The notes: generated from the letters alone by a model not told the origin. A stretch of DNA of 64,000 bases from Enterovirga rhinocerotis (GCF_004363955.1 NZ_SNZR01000013.1:558001-622000); one strand, 5' to 3'; counted from the first letter of the stretch, positions 1 through 9,647 are shown. Made by a program: numbers and translations.

Positions 1-1323
1 GCCCGCCTTGAGCCGGAACCGCAGGCGCTGCGCGAGGACGGCGATGCAGAGCATCGCCTCCGTCACCCCGAACGACATGCCGGCGCAGATCCGCGGGCCG
101 ATCGAGAAGGGGATATAGGCGAATTTCGAGACGGGCTCGCCGCTGCCGGGCAGGAACCGCTCCGGCTTGAAATGGTCCGGATCGGTCCAGAGCTGCCGGT
201 GGCGGTGCAGAAGCCAGGGCACCACCATCACGATCGAGCCCTTCGGCACGCGCCGCTCGCGGATCGTTTCCTCCTCGAGCGTCTCCCGCGCGAGGAGCGG
301 GATCGAGGGGTAGAGCCGCAGCGTCTCCTCGAGCACGGCGCGGGTCCAGGCGAGTTTCGGCAGGTCCGCGAGGGCCGGCTCTCGTCCGCCGAGCACGGAA
401 TCGATCTCGGCATGGAGCCGGGCCTCGACCTCCGGCGCCTGCGAGAGCAGGAACCAGACGAAGCTCAGCGTGTTCGCGGTGGTCTCGTGGCCGGCGAGGA
501 ACATCACCGCCGCCTCGTTGCGGATGGCTTCGCGGCTGAGGGGGCGGCCGGTCTCCTCGTCGCGGGCCTCGAGGAGGCGCCCGACGATCGAGCCGTTCTG
601 CGCGGTGCCGCGCGCGACGAGGCCGTCGATGATGCGGTCGAGCACGGCGTGGATGCGGCGCGTCGCCCGCTTGACGCGCAGGCTGTGCGGGCGGGGAAAC
701 CAGTCGGGGACGCCCATCAGCGACAGGACATCCATGCGGCCTACCGCGCGCTGGTAGTCGGAGAAGCCTTCCGCCACCTCGCGCGCATCGGCCGGGCCGA
801 GCTCGCTGCCGAACACGGTGCGCGTGATGATCTCGGCGGTGAGTTCGGCCATCTCGCCGAGCATGTCGAGCTCCGTGCCGGGGGACAGGGACGTCCAGCG
901 CTCTCGGGTCTCGACGGCGGTGCGCGCCATCACGGGCGCGAAGTCGCGCATGCGCGAGACGTGGATGATCGGCGCGACCACCTTGCGCCGCGAGCGCCAT
1001 GTCGTGCCGTCGGAGATGATGAGGCCGTCGCCGGCGACCGGCTCCAGCGCGTGCCGCATCTGCGGCGACTTGCGCTCGAAGGACGCGTTCTTGGTCGAGA
1101 AGGCGTATTGGACGAGTTCGGGATGGTTGCAGATGACGATGCGCCGCCGCAGGAGCTGCGTCACCGAGAGCTGGAAATCGAAGGCCCGCTCGCCGAAGAT
1201 CTCGAGGAAGTTCCGCCGGGCGCGCCGGATGACCTGCAGCGCGGAGAGCTGCGCGGCCGGCCGGGGCGGGAACGGCGGGATGTAGTCGGTCACGGCGATG
1301 GCGTCAGGTTCCGCCTCCGACAT
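1..1323 (-). CDS. Cytochrome P450, C-terminal end cut by window edge
   Basis: Heme-thiolate monooxygenase; the substrate is not readable from the sequence. Reading down from ATG at 1323, about 440 codons are present and the last residues lie outside the window. The oxygen-binding I-helix motif AGHETT is near residue 275, the K-helix ExxR (EETLR) near 333, and the heme-binding loop FSIGPRICAG near 404-413, whose Cys is the proximal ligand. All three diagnostic P450 motifs are intact. The start overlaps the end of the NicO gene by 20 bp, so it is probably translated from the same mRNA. No ferredoxin or reductase partner is adjacent; the nearest FAD ferredoxin reductase in the window is at about 62.3 kb. 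Confidence 0.93.
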   Translation of the reverse strand, partial: MSEAEPDAIAVTDYIPPFPPRPAAQLSALQVIRRARRNFLEIFGERAFDFQLSVTQLLRRRIVICNHPELVQYAFSTKNASFERKSPQMRHALEPVAGDGLIISDGTTWRSRRKVVAPIIHVSRMRDFAPVMARTAVETRERWTSLSPGTELDMLGEMAELTAEIITRTVFGSELGPADAREVAEGFSDYQRAVGRMDVLSLMGVPDWFPRPHSLRVKRATRRIHAVLDRIIDGLVARGTAQNGSIVGRLLEARDEETGRPLSREAIRNEAAVMFLAGHETTANTLSFVWFLLSQAPEVEARLHAEIDSVLGGREPALADLPKLAWTRAVLEETLRLYPSIPLLARETLEEETIRERRVPKGSIVMVVPWLLHRHRQLWTDPDHFKPERFLPGSGEPVSKFAYIPFSIGPRICAGMSFGVTEAMLCIAVLAQRLRFRLKAG

Positions 1324-2335
1324 CCCAGAGACCGGCGACGAGGGCAAGCCCGATGACGAGGACGAAGGCCGCGGCGATCAGCTCCGCGCCCGCGCCGAGC
1401 CGGGCCGTCGTCTCGCCGCGCCCCCCCGCGTATCGGAGCGCAAGGCGCTTGGCATAGACCGAGACCATCGCGATCGCGCTCGTCGTCAGCGCCGTGCCGA
1501 GCGCCATGGCGAGGGTCGCCGCGATCCCGAGCGGGAAGATGCCGTAGGAGCGCGCGAGGGTCAGGACCACGATCGCGCCCGCGCAGGGCCGGATGCCGGC
1601 ACCGAGGGCGACGCCCGCCATCTGGACGAGGGTCCGGCCGGTCCGCGCCGGATCGACCGGCCCGCAGGAGCAGGTGGGATCGAAGGCCGAGGCGCGTCCC
1701 GCGCCTTCGCCGCGCAGGAGGATGGCCAGCGCCCCGGCCTTCTTCCAGACGAGATAGGCGCCGAGCGCCGCGACGAGGGAGAAGCCCGCGATCTCGACCG
1801 CGTTCGCGGTGCGGCTCATCGTGGCCGCGGTGCCGCCGACGAGCAGGAAGACGATGCCGACGAGCGCGATCGCGACGACGGCCTGGACCAGGGCCGCGGC
1901 GACGCTGACGGCGATGCCGCGGGCGAGGGCGCGCTCGCTTGAGACGATATAGGCCGAGATGATCGCCTTGCCGTGGCCGGGGCCGGCGGCATGGAAGACG
2001 CCATACGCGAAGCCGATGCCGAGCAGCGCCCAGGCGCCCCCGCCGCCGTCGCGGATCGAGGTCAGCATGGCGCGCAGGGCGTTGAAGAAGGCCGATTGCC
2101 ACGACAGCAGCAGCGCGGCGACGCCGCTTGTCGCCGGTGCCGCCTCGCGCAGGCCCATCCCGAAGGGATGCGGCGCCTTCGGCGGGGGCGCGGCGGCGGA
2201 GAGCCACCAGCCGGCGAGCGCGACGAGACCCGCCACGAGCGCGACCGCGAGAGCAGCGAGCATCAGGCGGAGCGGCCAGGATCGGGCCGTCCCGACCTCC
2301 CTCGCGCCATCCCTGGCGAGCGCGTCTACGGACAT
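1304..2335 (-). CDS. NicO/RcnA-type nickel-cobalt (or zinc) transporter
   Basis: Polytopic inner-membrane metal exporter of the NicO family, 343 aa from the ATG at 2335. The family signature HAAGPGHGK is visible in the first half of the protein and GIRPCAG in the second half, with several hydrophobic helices and a cytoplasmic loop containing a Cys pair (CSCGP). The frame is open further upstream to 2464, but that would overlap the DUF1007 gene by about 140 bp. The ATG at 2335, overlapping it by only 10 bp and followed by a short N-terminus and a first membrane helix, is preferred. NicO proteins next to DUF1007 proteins are a recurrent pair thought to handle transition metals; the metal here is inference. 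Confidence 0.88.
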   Translation of the reverse strand: MSVDALARDGAREVGTARSWPLRLMLAALAVALVAGLVALAGWWLSAAAPPPKAPHPFGMGLREAAPATSGVAALLLSWQSAFFNALRAMLTSIRDGGGGAWALLGIGFAYGVFHAAGPGHGKAIISAYIVSSERALARGIAVSVAAALVQAVVAIALVGIVFLLVGGTAATMSRTANAVEIAGFSLVAALGAYLVWKKAGALAILLRGEGAGRASAFDPTCSCGPVDPARTGRTLVQMAGVALGAGIRPCAGAIVVLTLARSYGIFPLGIAATLAMALGTALTTSAIAMVSVYAKRLALRYAGGRGETTARLGAGAELIAAAFVLVIGLALVAGLWDVGGGT

Positions 2336-2970
2336 ACCGCCATGGAGCGGCTCGAGAACTGGGCCGCGTAGGTCGAGGTGGAGGTGAGGCTCTGGAAGAA
2401 ATTCTCGTCGAGCTGCTTGCCCTGCTCGACGGCGGGCTTGGGACGGGTGATCCGCAGGGTGCAACCCGACGGAGCACCGGCGAGCTTGACCGCGTCGTCG
2501 CCCTGCGCGGTGCGGAAATCGACGAAGAAGGTCGGATCGTAGACGTCGAGCACCACCGTTCGGCCCGACACCGCCTGATCCAGCGGCAGTTCGAAACTGA
2601 GCGTGAGGAGGCCGTTCTCGTAGGACATGCGCTCCGCGCGGGGAGCGGCGAAGCCCTGTTTCTTTCCGTTCGCCCTGAGCGAGGTGAAATAGCCGAAATC
2701 GACGAGCGAGGTCGTGTTGGTCTTGGCGAGTTCGGCCAGTTCGTCGGACGAGATCGTGCCGTCGCCGTTGGCGTCCAGCCCCTGTACCGCGACCGCCGAA
2801 TAGCCTTCGTCGAAGGTCCAGTGATGGCGCACGGAGGCGACCCGGCCCTCCGGCTCGTAGATCAGCTCGGCCTTGGCCTGCACCCAGACATGGGGATGGG
2901 CGAGCGCGCCGCCGGACGCGAGACTCATGCAGGCCGAGGCGATGATGGCGAGGGCGGGACGAATCTGCAC
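2326..2970 (-). CDS. DUF1007 periplasmic metal-handling protein
   Basis: 214-aa exported protein. A signal peptide ends in an ALA site and is followed at once by HPHVW, the His-rich mature N-terminus typical of DUF1007 proteins and a plausible metal ligand cluster. An EF-hand-like loop DANGDGTISSDE lies near residues 66-77. It is the first gene of a minus-strand operon with the NicO transporter and the P450; stop and next start overlap by 10 bp. Family members pair with or are fused to NicO permeases and are presumed to deliver or sense the metal in the periplasm. The precise role is unknown. Confidence 0.85.
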   Translation of the reverse strand: MQIRPALAIIASACMSLASGGALAHPHVWVQAKAELIYEPEGRVASVRHHWTFDEGYSAVAVQGLDANGDGTISSDELAELAKTNTTSLVDFGYFTSLRANGKKQGFAAPRAERMSYENGLLTLSFELPLDQAVSGRTVVLDVYDPTFFVDFRTAQGDDAVKLAGAPSGCTLRITRPKPAVEQGKQLDENFFQSLTSTSTYAAQFSSRSMAVCP

Positions 2971-3093
2971 GGGATTGACCGGTGACGCTGGTTCGACGGT
3001 GGTGCCGCAGGGTTAACCGAACGTGAAGACGAACGGCGCGTCGCCGCAGCCGACCTCTCTATATGCCGTTTCGAATGGGGCGGATTGACGACG

Positions 3094-3119
3094 CCTCTCC
3101 CGGACATGTCCGGGAGAGG
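3094..3119. repeat. Perfect 26-bp palindrome between divergent genes
   Basis: Two 13-nt arms (CCTCTCCCGGACA and its exact reverse complement) meet without a spacer. The site lies about 125 bp upstream of the DUF1007 start and 195 bp upstream of the indolepyruvate oxidoreductase start. It could form a very stable hairpin or cruciform, or be a symmetric protein-binding site. No U-run follows on either strand, so a classical terminator is not supported. Confidence 0.6.
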
Positions 3120-3226
3120 ACGCGCCGGTCATCCGAGGCTCGGGGGCGTCCTCATCTCCCCGATCCGCTCGAAACCCGGCCGCGAATCCCCATATCGACG
3201 GAAGCTTCGAAAAGCTCCAAGCTGCG

Positions 3227-3262
3227 TTGACCCCTGACGGGCGATATGTCAGCATTACTGAC
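3227..3262 (+). promoter_or_regulatory. Candidate promoter with GTCAG-N5-CTGAC inverted repeat
   Basis: TTGACC at 3227-3232 resembles a -35 box, and an inverted repeat GTCAG (3248-3252) / CTGAC (3258-3262) covers the expected -10 position, about 50 bp before the oxidoreductase start. The arrangement suits a repressor site overlapping the promoter. The -10 match is poor, so this is tentative. Confidence 0.35.
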
Positions 3263-3312
3263 CCTTTGAGAGACCGACAATCGGCCGGGGTCGAGGCGAG
3301 GAGGATCGGGTC

Positions 3313-6300
3313 ATGGCGGATCGCGATGGGCTCGAGGGCACTGCGCTGCGATCGGTATCGCTCGCCGACAAGTACGATCTCACCAAGGACCGGGTGTTCA
3401 TCTCGGGCACGCAGGCGATCATCCGCCTGCTCATGATGCAGCGCGAGCGCGACAGGCTCGCGGGCCTGAACACGGCCGGCTTCGTCTCGGGCTACCGTGG
3501 CTCCCCCATCGGCGGCCTCGATCTCAACCTCTACCGGGTGAAGAAGCAGCTCGCCGAGCACCACATCGTCTTCCAGCCGGGCCTCAACGAGGAACTCGCC
3601 GCGACCGCGAACTGGGGCGCGCAGCAGGCGGCGATCCGCGGCGAGGGCAAGTACGACGGCGTCTTCGGCGTCTGGTACGGCAAGGGCCCCGGCGTCGACC
3701 GGACGGGCGACGTCTTCCGGCATGCGAATCAGGCGGGAACCGCCCAGTACGGCGGGGTGCTCGCGCTCATGGGCGACGACCATACGGCCGAATCCTCGAC
3801 CGTCGCCCACCAGTCCGAATTCGCCTTCGTCGACGTGATGAGCCCGATCCTGAACCCGGCCGGGGTGCAGGAGATCCTCGATTACGGCCTGCACGGCTTC
3901 GCGCTGTCGCGCTTCGCGGGCGTCTGGACCGCCTTCAAATGCGTGAAGGACAACATCGAATCGACCGCCTCCGTCGACGGCTCGATCGACCGGGTGAAGA
4001 TCGTCATCCCGGACGATTTCGCGATGCCGCCCGGCGGCCTCAACATCCGCACGCGCGACCCCTTCCTCGAACTCGAGGCGCGCCTCCACGACTACAAGCG
4101 CGACGCGATGCTCGCCTATGTGCGGGCGAACAACCTCAACCAGATGGTCCTGACCGGCGGGCGCAACCCGAAGGTCGGCATCATCACGGTCGGCAAGTCC
4201 TATCTCGATGTCCGCGAGGCGATGGAGGAGCTCGGCCTCGACGAGGTGAAGGCCTCCGATATGGGGCTCCGCCTGTTCAAGGTCGCCTGCCCCTGGCCGC
4301 TGCCGCAATCGGAGCTGATCGACTTCGCCCGCGGCCTCGACCTCGTCATCGTCGTCGAGGAGAAGCGCTCGCTGATCGAGGTCCAGGTCAAGGAGGAGCT
4401 GTACGGGACGGCGAACCAGCCGCTCGTCATCGGCAAGAAGAACGAGGGCGGCGACTGGCTGTTCCCGGTCAAGGGCGCGCTCGACGCCAACGAGATCGCC
4501 ATTGCGATCGGCGACCGGCTCCTGCGCTACCACAACAACGACGACCTCGCGCAGCGCGTTTCGCGCCTCAAGCAGGCGCAGGAGATGCTGGCCCAGGCCT
4601 CCGACGTCGCCGTGCGCACGCCGGGCTTCTGCTCGGGCTGCCCGCACAACACCTCGACGAAGGTTCCGGAGGGGCACCGCGCCTATGCCGGCATCGGCTG
4701 TCATTTCATGGCGCAGTGGATGGACCGCTCGACCGAGGGCTACACCCAGATGGGAGGCGAGGGCGCCAACTGGATCGGCGAGGCCCCGTTCTCGACCCGC
4801 CGCCACATGTTCCAGAACCTCGGCGACGGCACCTACAACCATTCGGGCTCGCTCGCCCTGCGCTGGGCGGTCGATACGAAGACCGACATCACCTACAAGA
4901 TCCTGTTCAACGACGCGGTCGCCATGACCGGCGGGCAGCCGCACGAGGGCTCGCTCACGGTCGACCAGATCGCGCGTCAGGTCGCGGCCGAGGGCGTCGA
5001 GACGATCCGCCTCGTGACCGACGAGCCGGACAAGTACCCTGCGAATTATCGCTGGCCGGCCGGCCTCACCATCCATCACCGGGACGAGCTCGAGACCATC
5101 CAGCGCGAGCTTGCGGAGATCCCTGGCGTCACCGTCCTCCTCTACGACCAGACCTGCGCGACGGAGAAGCGGCGTCGCCGCAAGCGCGGCGCCTTTCCCG
5201 ATCCCGACAAGCGCGTGATCATCAACGACCTCGTCTGCGAGGGCTGCGGCGATTGCTCGGTCCAGTCGAACTGCGTCTCGGTGCAGCCGCTGGAGACCGA
5301 GTTCGGGCGCAAGCGCCAGATCGATCAGTCGAACTGCAACAAGGACTTCTCCTGCGTGAAGGGCTTCTGCCCGTCCTTCGTGACGGTGCATGGAGGCAAG
5401 CCGAAGAAGCCGAAGCCCGTCGCGCTCGCCTCGAGCGACGGGATGGCGGAGCTTCCCGAGCCGGTGCTGCCGGAGATGGGGACGACCTTCAACGTGCTCG
5501 TCCTCGGCATCGGCGGGACGGGCGTGCTGACGGTCGGCTCCATCATGGGGATGGCGGCGCATCTGGAGGGCAAGGGGCTCGGCCTCATCGACATGGCCGG
5601 TCTCGCCCAGAAGGGCGGCGCGGTCGTGAGCAACCTTAAGCTCGCCCAGCGCCAGGAGGACATCACCTCCATCCGCGTCACGGCCGGCCAGGCCGATCTC
5701 GTCCTCGGCTGCGACCTCGTCGTGACGGGGTCCAAGAAGGTGCTCGGCTCGATCCGCGTCGGCCGCACGGGCCTCGTCGTGAACACCGCCGAGGTGATGC
5801 CGGGCGATTTTGCCCGCAACGCCGATTTCTCGCTTCCCGCCGAACGCCTGAAGCGCGTCATCGCCCAGACGGCCGGAGGCCGGAGCGAGACCGGACCCGG
5901 CGTCTCCTTCGTCGACGCGACGGCGGCGGCGACGGCGCTTCTCGGCAATGCCATCGGGGCGAACATGTTCATGCTCGGCTATGCGTGGCAGACGGGCCGC
6001 GTGCCGCTCACCCGAGAATCGATCCGCCAGGCGATCGAGCTGAACGGCGAAGCCGTGCCGATGAATCTCGACGCGTTCGAATGGGGCCGGCGCGCTGCCG
6101 TCGAGCCGGAGGCGGTGGCGAAGCTCGTCGCCTCGGCCAAGGCCTCGGGCGACACGGCCGATCTGTCCGAAAGCCTCGACGAGGTGATCGCGCGGCGCGT
6201 CGCCTTCCTCGCGGATTACCAGGATGCCGCCTATGCCGCCCGCTATAAGGGGCTGGTCGAGAAGACCCGCGCCGCCGAAGCGCGCGTCGTTCCGGGCGGG

Positions 6301-6837
6301 ACCGGCTTCACCGAGGCGGTCGCCCGCTACCTCTTCAAGCTGATGGCCTACAAGGACGAGTACGAGGTCGCGCGCCTCTACACGAACGGCCATTTCCAGA
6401 AGCAGATCGAGGCGACCTTCGAGGCGGGGACCTTGCGCTACGAGTTCCACCTCGCGCCGCCCCTCCTCGCCCGTCCCGATCCCGAGACCGGCGTGCCGAG
6501 GAAGATGAGCTTCGGCCCCTGGATGATGAAGGCCTTCGGCCTTCTCGCGAAGCTGAAGGGTCTGCGCGGCGGCACCTTCGACGTCTTCGGCTACACCCAC
6601 GAGCGCAAGACCGAGCGTCAGCTCATCCGGGATTACGAGGCGATGCTGGACGAGGTTCTGCCGAAGCTCTCGGCCCGCAACCACGCGGTCGCGATCGGGC
6701 TCGCCACGATCCCCGAGAAGATCCGCGGCTACGGCCACGTCAAGGAGCGCCATCTCGCGGCGGCGAAGACGGAGGAGGCCGCCCTCCTCGCCCGTTTCCG
6801 CTCGCCCGAGCCGGTCCTGGTGGAGGCTGCGGAATAG
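3313..6837 (+). CDS. Fused indolepyruvate ferredoxin oxidoreductase (IorAB-type)
   Basis: 1174-aa single-chain enzyme that oxidatively decarboxylates aryl pyruvates (indolepyruvate, phenylpyruvate) to aryl-acetyl-CoA, passing electrons to ferredoxin. The N-terminal part is the pyrimidine/PP TPP-binding region. CSGCPHN lies near residue 440 and GIGCHFMAQW just after it. An iron-sulfur segment near residues 640-680 contains CEGCGDC and CVKGFCPSF. The gamma-type domain begins near 725 with VLGIGGTGVLT. Archaeal and many other enzymes keep alpha and beta separate; the fused long form is common in alpha- and betaproteobacteria. It is probably part of aromatic amino acid catabolism. The start is the first ATG after an open upstream region. 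It is monocistronic: a repeat-containing gap follows. Confidence 0.93.
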   Translation: MADRDGLEGTALRSVSLADKYDLTKDRVFISGTQAIIRLLMMQRERDRLAGLNTAGFVSGYRGSPIGGLDLNLYRVKKQLAEHHIVFQPGLNEELAATANWGAQQAAIRGEGKYDGVFGVWYGKGPGVDRTGDVFRHANQAGTAQYGGVLALMGDDHTAESSTVAHQSEFAFVDVMSPILNPAGVQEILDYGLHGFALSRFAGVWTAFKCVKDNIESTASVDGSIDRVKIVIPDDFAMPPGGLNIRTRDPFLELEARLHDYKRDAMLAYVRANNLNQMVLTGGRNPKVGIITVGKSYLDVREAMEELGLDEVKASDMGLRLFKVACPWPLPQSELIDFARGLDLVIVVEEKRSLIEVQVKEELYGTANQPLVIGKKNEGGDWLFPVKGALDANEIAIAIGDRLLRYHNNDDLAQRVSRLKQAQEMLAQASDVAVRTPGFCSGCPHNTSTKVPEGHRAYAGIGCHFMAQWMDRSTEGYTQMGGEGANWIGEAPFSTRRHMFQNLGDGTYNHSGSLALRWAVDTKTDITYKILFNDAVAMTGGQPHEGSLTVDQIARQVAAEGVETIRLVTDEPDKYPANYRWPAGLTIHHRDELETIQRELAEIPGVTVLLYDQTCATEKRRRRKRGAFPDPDKRVIINDLVCEGCGDCSVQSNCVSVQPLETEFGRKRQIDQSNCNKDFSCVKGFCPSFVTVHGGKPKKPKPVALASSDGMAELPEPVLPEMGTTFNVLVLGIGGTGVLTVGSIMGMAAHLEGKGLGLIDMAGLAQKGGAVVSNLKLAQRQEDITSIRVTAGQADLVLGCDLVVTGSKKVLGSIRVGRTGLVVNTAEVMPGDFARNADFSLPAERLKRVIAQTAGGRSETGPGVSFVDATAAATALLGNAIGANMFMLGYAWQTGRVPLTRESIRQAIELNGEAVPMNLDAFEWGRRAAVEPEAVAKLVASAKASGDTADLSESLDEVIARRVAFLADYQDAAYAARYKGLVEKTRAAEARVVPGGTGFTEAVARYLFKLMAYKDEYEVARLYTNGHFQKQIEATFEAGTLRYEFHLAPPLLARPDPETGVPRKMSFGPWMMKAFGLLAKLKGLRGGTFDVFGYTHERKTERQLIRDYEAMLDEVLPKLSARNHAVAIGLATIPEKIRGYGHVKERHLAAAKTEEAALLARFRSPEPVLVEAAE

Positions 6838-6892
6838 GGGCGCTGGTCTCGGCAGGGACCTCGCCCCGACTTCGCGAGGAGGTGGCGCCGCC

Positions 6893-6961
6893 GACGAAGC
6901 AATCCAGGGGGCGCCTCGACGCCGCTCGGAATGGATTGCCTCGCTGCGCTCGCCATGACGG
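6893..6961. repeat. REP-like intergenic repeat
   Basis: The inverted arms GCAATCCA and TGGATTGC flank GC-rich spacer, and TTGCCTCGCTGCGCTCGCC-ATGACGG follows. This wording matches a widespread alphaproteobacterial intergenic repeat (CATTGCGAGCGAAGCGAAGCAATCC-like). It lies downstream of the oxidoreductase stop. The rest of the 6838-7171 gap shows no convincing gene. Confidence 0.6.
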
Positions 6962-7171
6962 AGATGGACGGTCGCCGAAGCTGATCGTTCCTTGATCTAC
7001 CGCAAAACCGCCGCCGCAAGTCGTCGCAGGACATTGTGGAGCGTTGCTTTCGGACGCGCCCTGCCTCAGGGTTCCTCTATTCCCCCGCGGTTTCTCATGG
7101 CTTCAGAACAGACACTCCTGGCCGGATCCGCCGGTTCCGGGCGCATGACCGCGCCGGGGCGGGCGCGGCGC

Positions 7172-7645
7172 ATGACACGGCGCAGCCGCCGCATCGCGAT
7201 CATCGCGGTGTCCGGGGCCGTGCTCGCGCTCGCGCTCGGCCTCGCGCTCTACGGCATGCGCGGTACGATCGTGTTCTTCCGGACGCCGACCCAGGTGATC
7301 CAGGAGCCGCAGGTCGGACAGCGCATCCGGCTGGGCGGGCTGGTCGAGACCGGCTCGATCCGGCGCGGGCCGGACCAGACCGTGACCTTCGCGGTGACGG
7401 ACGGTGCGTCCCGCGTGACGGTGCATTATCGCGGCCTCCTGCCGGATCTCTTCCGGGAGGGGCAGGGCGTCGTGACGGAAGGTGCGGTCGAAGCCTCCGG
7501 CTCGTTCAGGGCCGCGACGGTCCTCGCTCGTCACGACGAGAACTACATGCCCCGCGAAGTCGCCGACGCGCTCAAGGCCCAGGGCCACTGGAAGGACGGC
7601 AAGGTGCCTGCCGCCGCCGCTGCCGGTCCGGCCGACGGGCGATGA
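7172..7645 (+). CDS. ccmE: Cytochrome c maturation heme chaperone CcmE
   Basis: Membrane-anchored periplasmic heme chaperone that takes heme from CcmABCD and delivers it to the CcmF/H ligase. From the ATG at 7172 it has 157 aa, the usual length: a basic start MTRRSRR, one membrane anchor (about residues 8-28), the OB-fold, and the covalent heme site H121-D-E-N-Y125. ATGs at 7145 and 7097 are also in frame but only add a non-conserved tail, and none of the starts has a strong ribosome site. The gene is followed 25 bp later by ccmF. ccmI, which normally precedes ccmE in this class, is not present. Confidence 0.93.
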   Translation: MTRRSRRIAIIAVSGAVLALALGLALYGMRGTIVFFRTPTQVIQEPQVGQRIRLGGLVETGSIRRGPDQTVTFAVTDGASRVTVHYRGLLPDLFREGQGVVTEGAVEASGSFRAATVLARHDENYMPREVADALKAQGHWKDGKVPAAAAAGPADGR

Positions 7646-7670
7646 GGCGTTCGGTGGGGATGCCTGCATC

Positions 7671-9647
7671 ATGCTGATCGAAGCCGGCCATTTCGCCTTC
7701 GGCCTCGCTCTCGGCTTGTCGCTGCTCCAGCTCGTCCTGCCGCTCTGGGGCAGCCGGACGGGCGACCGGGTGCTCATGGCGATCGCCGCGCCGGTCGCGA
7801 TCGCCGTCTTCGGGCTGATCGCCTTCTCCTTCGCGACGCTCGTCGCCGCTCACGTGACGTCCGATTTCTCGGTCGAGAACGTCTTCCAGAATTCGCATAC
7901 GGCCAAGCCCCTGATCTACAAGATCTCCGGCGTCTGGGGGAACCACGAGGGCTCGATGCTCCTCTGGGTCGCGATCCTCGCGCTGTTCAGCGCGCTGGTG
8001 GCGCTGAATCCGAGGACGGTGCCCTTCGCGCTTCGGGCGAACGCGCTCGCGGTCCAGGCGGCTCTCACCGTCGCCTTCCAGCTCTTCATCCTGTTCACCT
8101 CGAACCCCTTCCGCCGCCTCGATCCGGCGCCGATGCAGGGGCGGGATCTCAATCCGGTCCTCCAGGATCTCGGGCTCGCGATCCATCCGCCGCTGCTCTA
8201 TCTCGGCTATGTCGGCTTCTCGATGACCTTCGCCTTCGCCATGGCGGCGCTGATCGACGGACGGGTCGACGCCGTCTGGGCGCGGGCGGTGCGGCCCTGG
8301 GCGCTGCTCGCCTGGAGCCTGCTGACGCTCGGCATCGCGATGGGCTCGTACTGGGCCTATTACGAACTCGGCTGGGGCGGGTTCTGGTTCTGGGACCCGG
8401 TCGAGAACGCCTCGCTCATGCCCTGGCTCGTGGGGACGGCGCTGATCCATTCGATCGTCGTGATGGAGAAGCGCGAGGCGCTCAAGATCTGGACGATCCT
8501 CCTCGCCATCCTGACCTTCTCGCTCTCGCTGCTCGGCACCTTCCTCGTGCGCTCGGGCATCCTGACCTCGGTCCATGCCTTCGCCGTCGATCCCGGCCGC
8601 GGCGTCGCGATCCTCGCGATCCTCGTCGTCTTCATCGGCGGCTCGCTCGCGATCTTCGCCTGGCGGGCGCCGCTTCTGCGCCAGGGCGGCATCTTCGCGC
8701 CGATCTCGCGCGAGGGCGCGCTGATCGTGAACAACCTCCTCCTCGCCTCGGCCTGCGCCACGGTCTTCCTCGGCACGCTCTACCCGCTGGCGCTCGAGGC
8801 GGTGACGGGGGAGAAGATCTCCGTCGGCGCCCCCTATTACGACCTCACCTTCACGCCGATGGCCCTGCTCCTGCTGGTGGTCGTTCCCTTCGGGCAGCGC
8901 CTCGCCTGGAAGCGCGGCGACCTGCTCGGAGCGGCGCAGCGCCTCCTCGCCGCGGGGCTCGTCTCGATCGCCTGCATGCTCGGAGTCGTCGCCTTCACCA
9001 CCGGCGGGCCGATCCTGGCGCCCCTCGCCATCGGGATCGGCGTGTTCCTCATTCTCGGCTCGCTGACCGAGATCTGGGTCCGCGCCGGAGCCGGCCGCAC
9101 GCCGGCGATCGTCCTGCGGCGGGCGATCGGCCTGCCGCGCTCGACCTGGGGCAGCGTCGCCGCCCATGCCGGGCTCGGCATCACGCTCATCGGCCTCGCC
9201 GCCCAGGCCTGGAGCCACGAGACCATCACGGCCGCCAAGATCGGCCAGACGCTGACCGTCGGCCGCTACCAGGCGAAGCTCGTCGACGTCCGCGACCGGC
9301 CAGGCCCCAACTACCAGGCCAAGGTCGCCCTGCTCGAGGTGAGCCGCGGCGGGACCGGGCTCGGCGTCGTCGAATGCGAGAAGCGCAGCTATCCGGCGCG
9401 CGAGACCACCACGACGGAGGCCGGCCTCCTGACGGACGGCACGAGCCAGTTCTATGCGAGCTTCGGCGAGATGTATCCGGACGGCACGATCGGCCTGCGG
9501 CTCTACGACAAGCCGCTCGTCCTGCTCATCTGGCTCGGCTCGGTCGTGATGGCGGCGGGCGGTGCCCTCTGCCTCAGCGACAGGCGCCTGCGGATCGGAG
9601 CGCCGAGCCGGGTCCGGCCCCGCTCCGGCCTCGTCCCGGCCGAGTGA
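7671..9647 (+). CDS. ccmF: Heme lyase subunit CcmF
   Basis: 658-aa integral membrane subunit of the cytochrome c heme lyase. Many hydrophobic helices are present, and the tryptophan-rich WWD-type motif WGGFWFWDPVENASL is near residues 235-250. Conserved periplasmic segments such as SNPFRRL and GRDLNPVLQD lie before it. The start is the ATG at 7671, giving the characteristic beginning MLIEAGHFAF; the frame is open further upstream through ccmE but that is only overlap. Normally ccmH/cycL follows; here a soluble cytochrome c gene follows after 23 bp. Confidence 0.95.
   Translation: MLIEAGHFAFGLALGLSLLQLVLPLWGSRTGDRVLMAIAAPVAIAVFGLIAFSFATLVAAHVTSDFSVENVFQNSHTAKPLIYKISGVWGNHEGSMLLWVAILALFSALVALNPRTVPFALRANALAVQAALTVAFQLFILFTSNPFRRLDPAPMQGRDLNPVLQDLGLAIHPPLLYLGYVGFSMTFAFAMAALIDGRVDAVWARAVRPWALLAWSLLTLGIAMGSYWAYYELGWGGFWFWDPVENASLMPWLVGTALIHSIVVMEKREALKIWTILLAILTFSLSLLGTFLVRSGILTSVHAFAVDPGRGVAILAILVVFIGGSLAIFAWRAPLLRQGGIFAPISREGALIVNNLLLASACATVFLGTLYPLALEAVTGEKISVGAPYYDLTFTPMALLLLVVVPFGQRLAWKRGDLLGAAQRLLAAGLVSIACMLGVVAFTTGGPILAPLAIGIGVFLILGSLTEIWVRAGAGRTPAIVLRRAIGLPRSTWGSVAAHAGLGITLIGLAAQAWSHETITAAKIGQTLTVGRYQAKLVDVRDRPGPNYQAKVALLEVSRGGTGLGVVECEKRSYPARETTTTEAGLLTDGTSQFYASFGEMYPDGTIGLRLYDKPLVLLIWLGSVVMAAGGALCLSDRRLRIGAPSRVRPRSGLVPAE

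Noticed and set aside
3011-3018. GGTTAACC as a CtrA site before the DUF1007 gene
   Set aside because: Only one half-site is present; no second TTAA at the required 7-bp spacing.
3013-6753. Long open frame on the minus strand opposite the indolepyruvate oxidoreductase
   Set aside because: It mirrors the codon pattern of the plus-strand gene, has low-complexity Arg/Asp/His-rich translation and no family features. High G+C creates such antisense frames.
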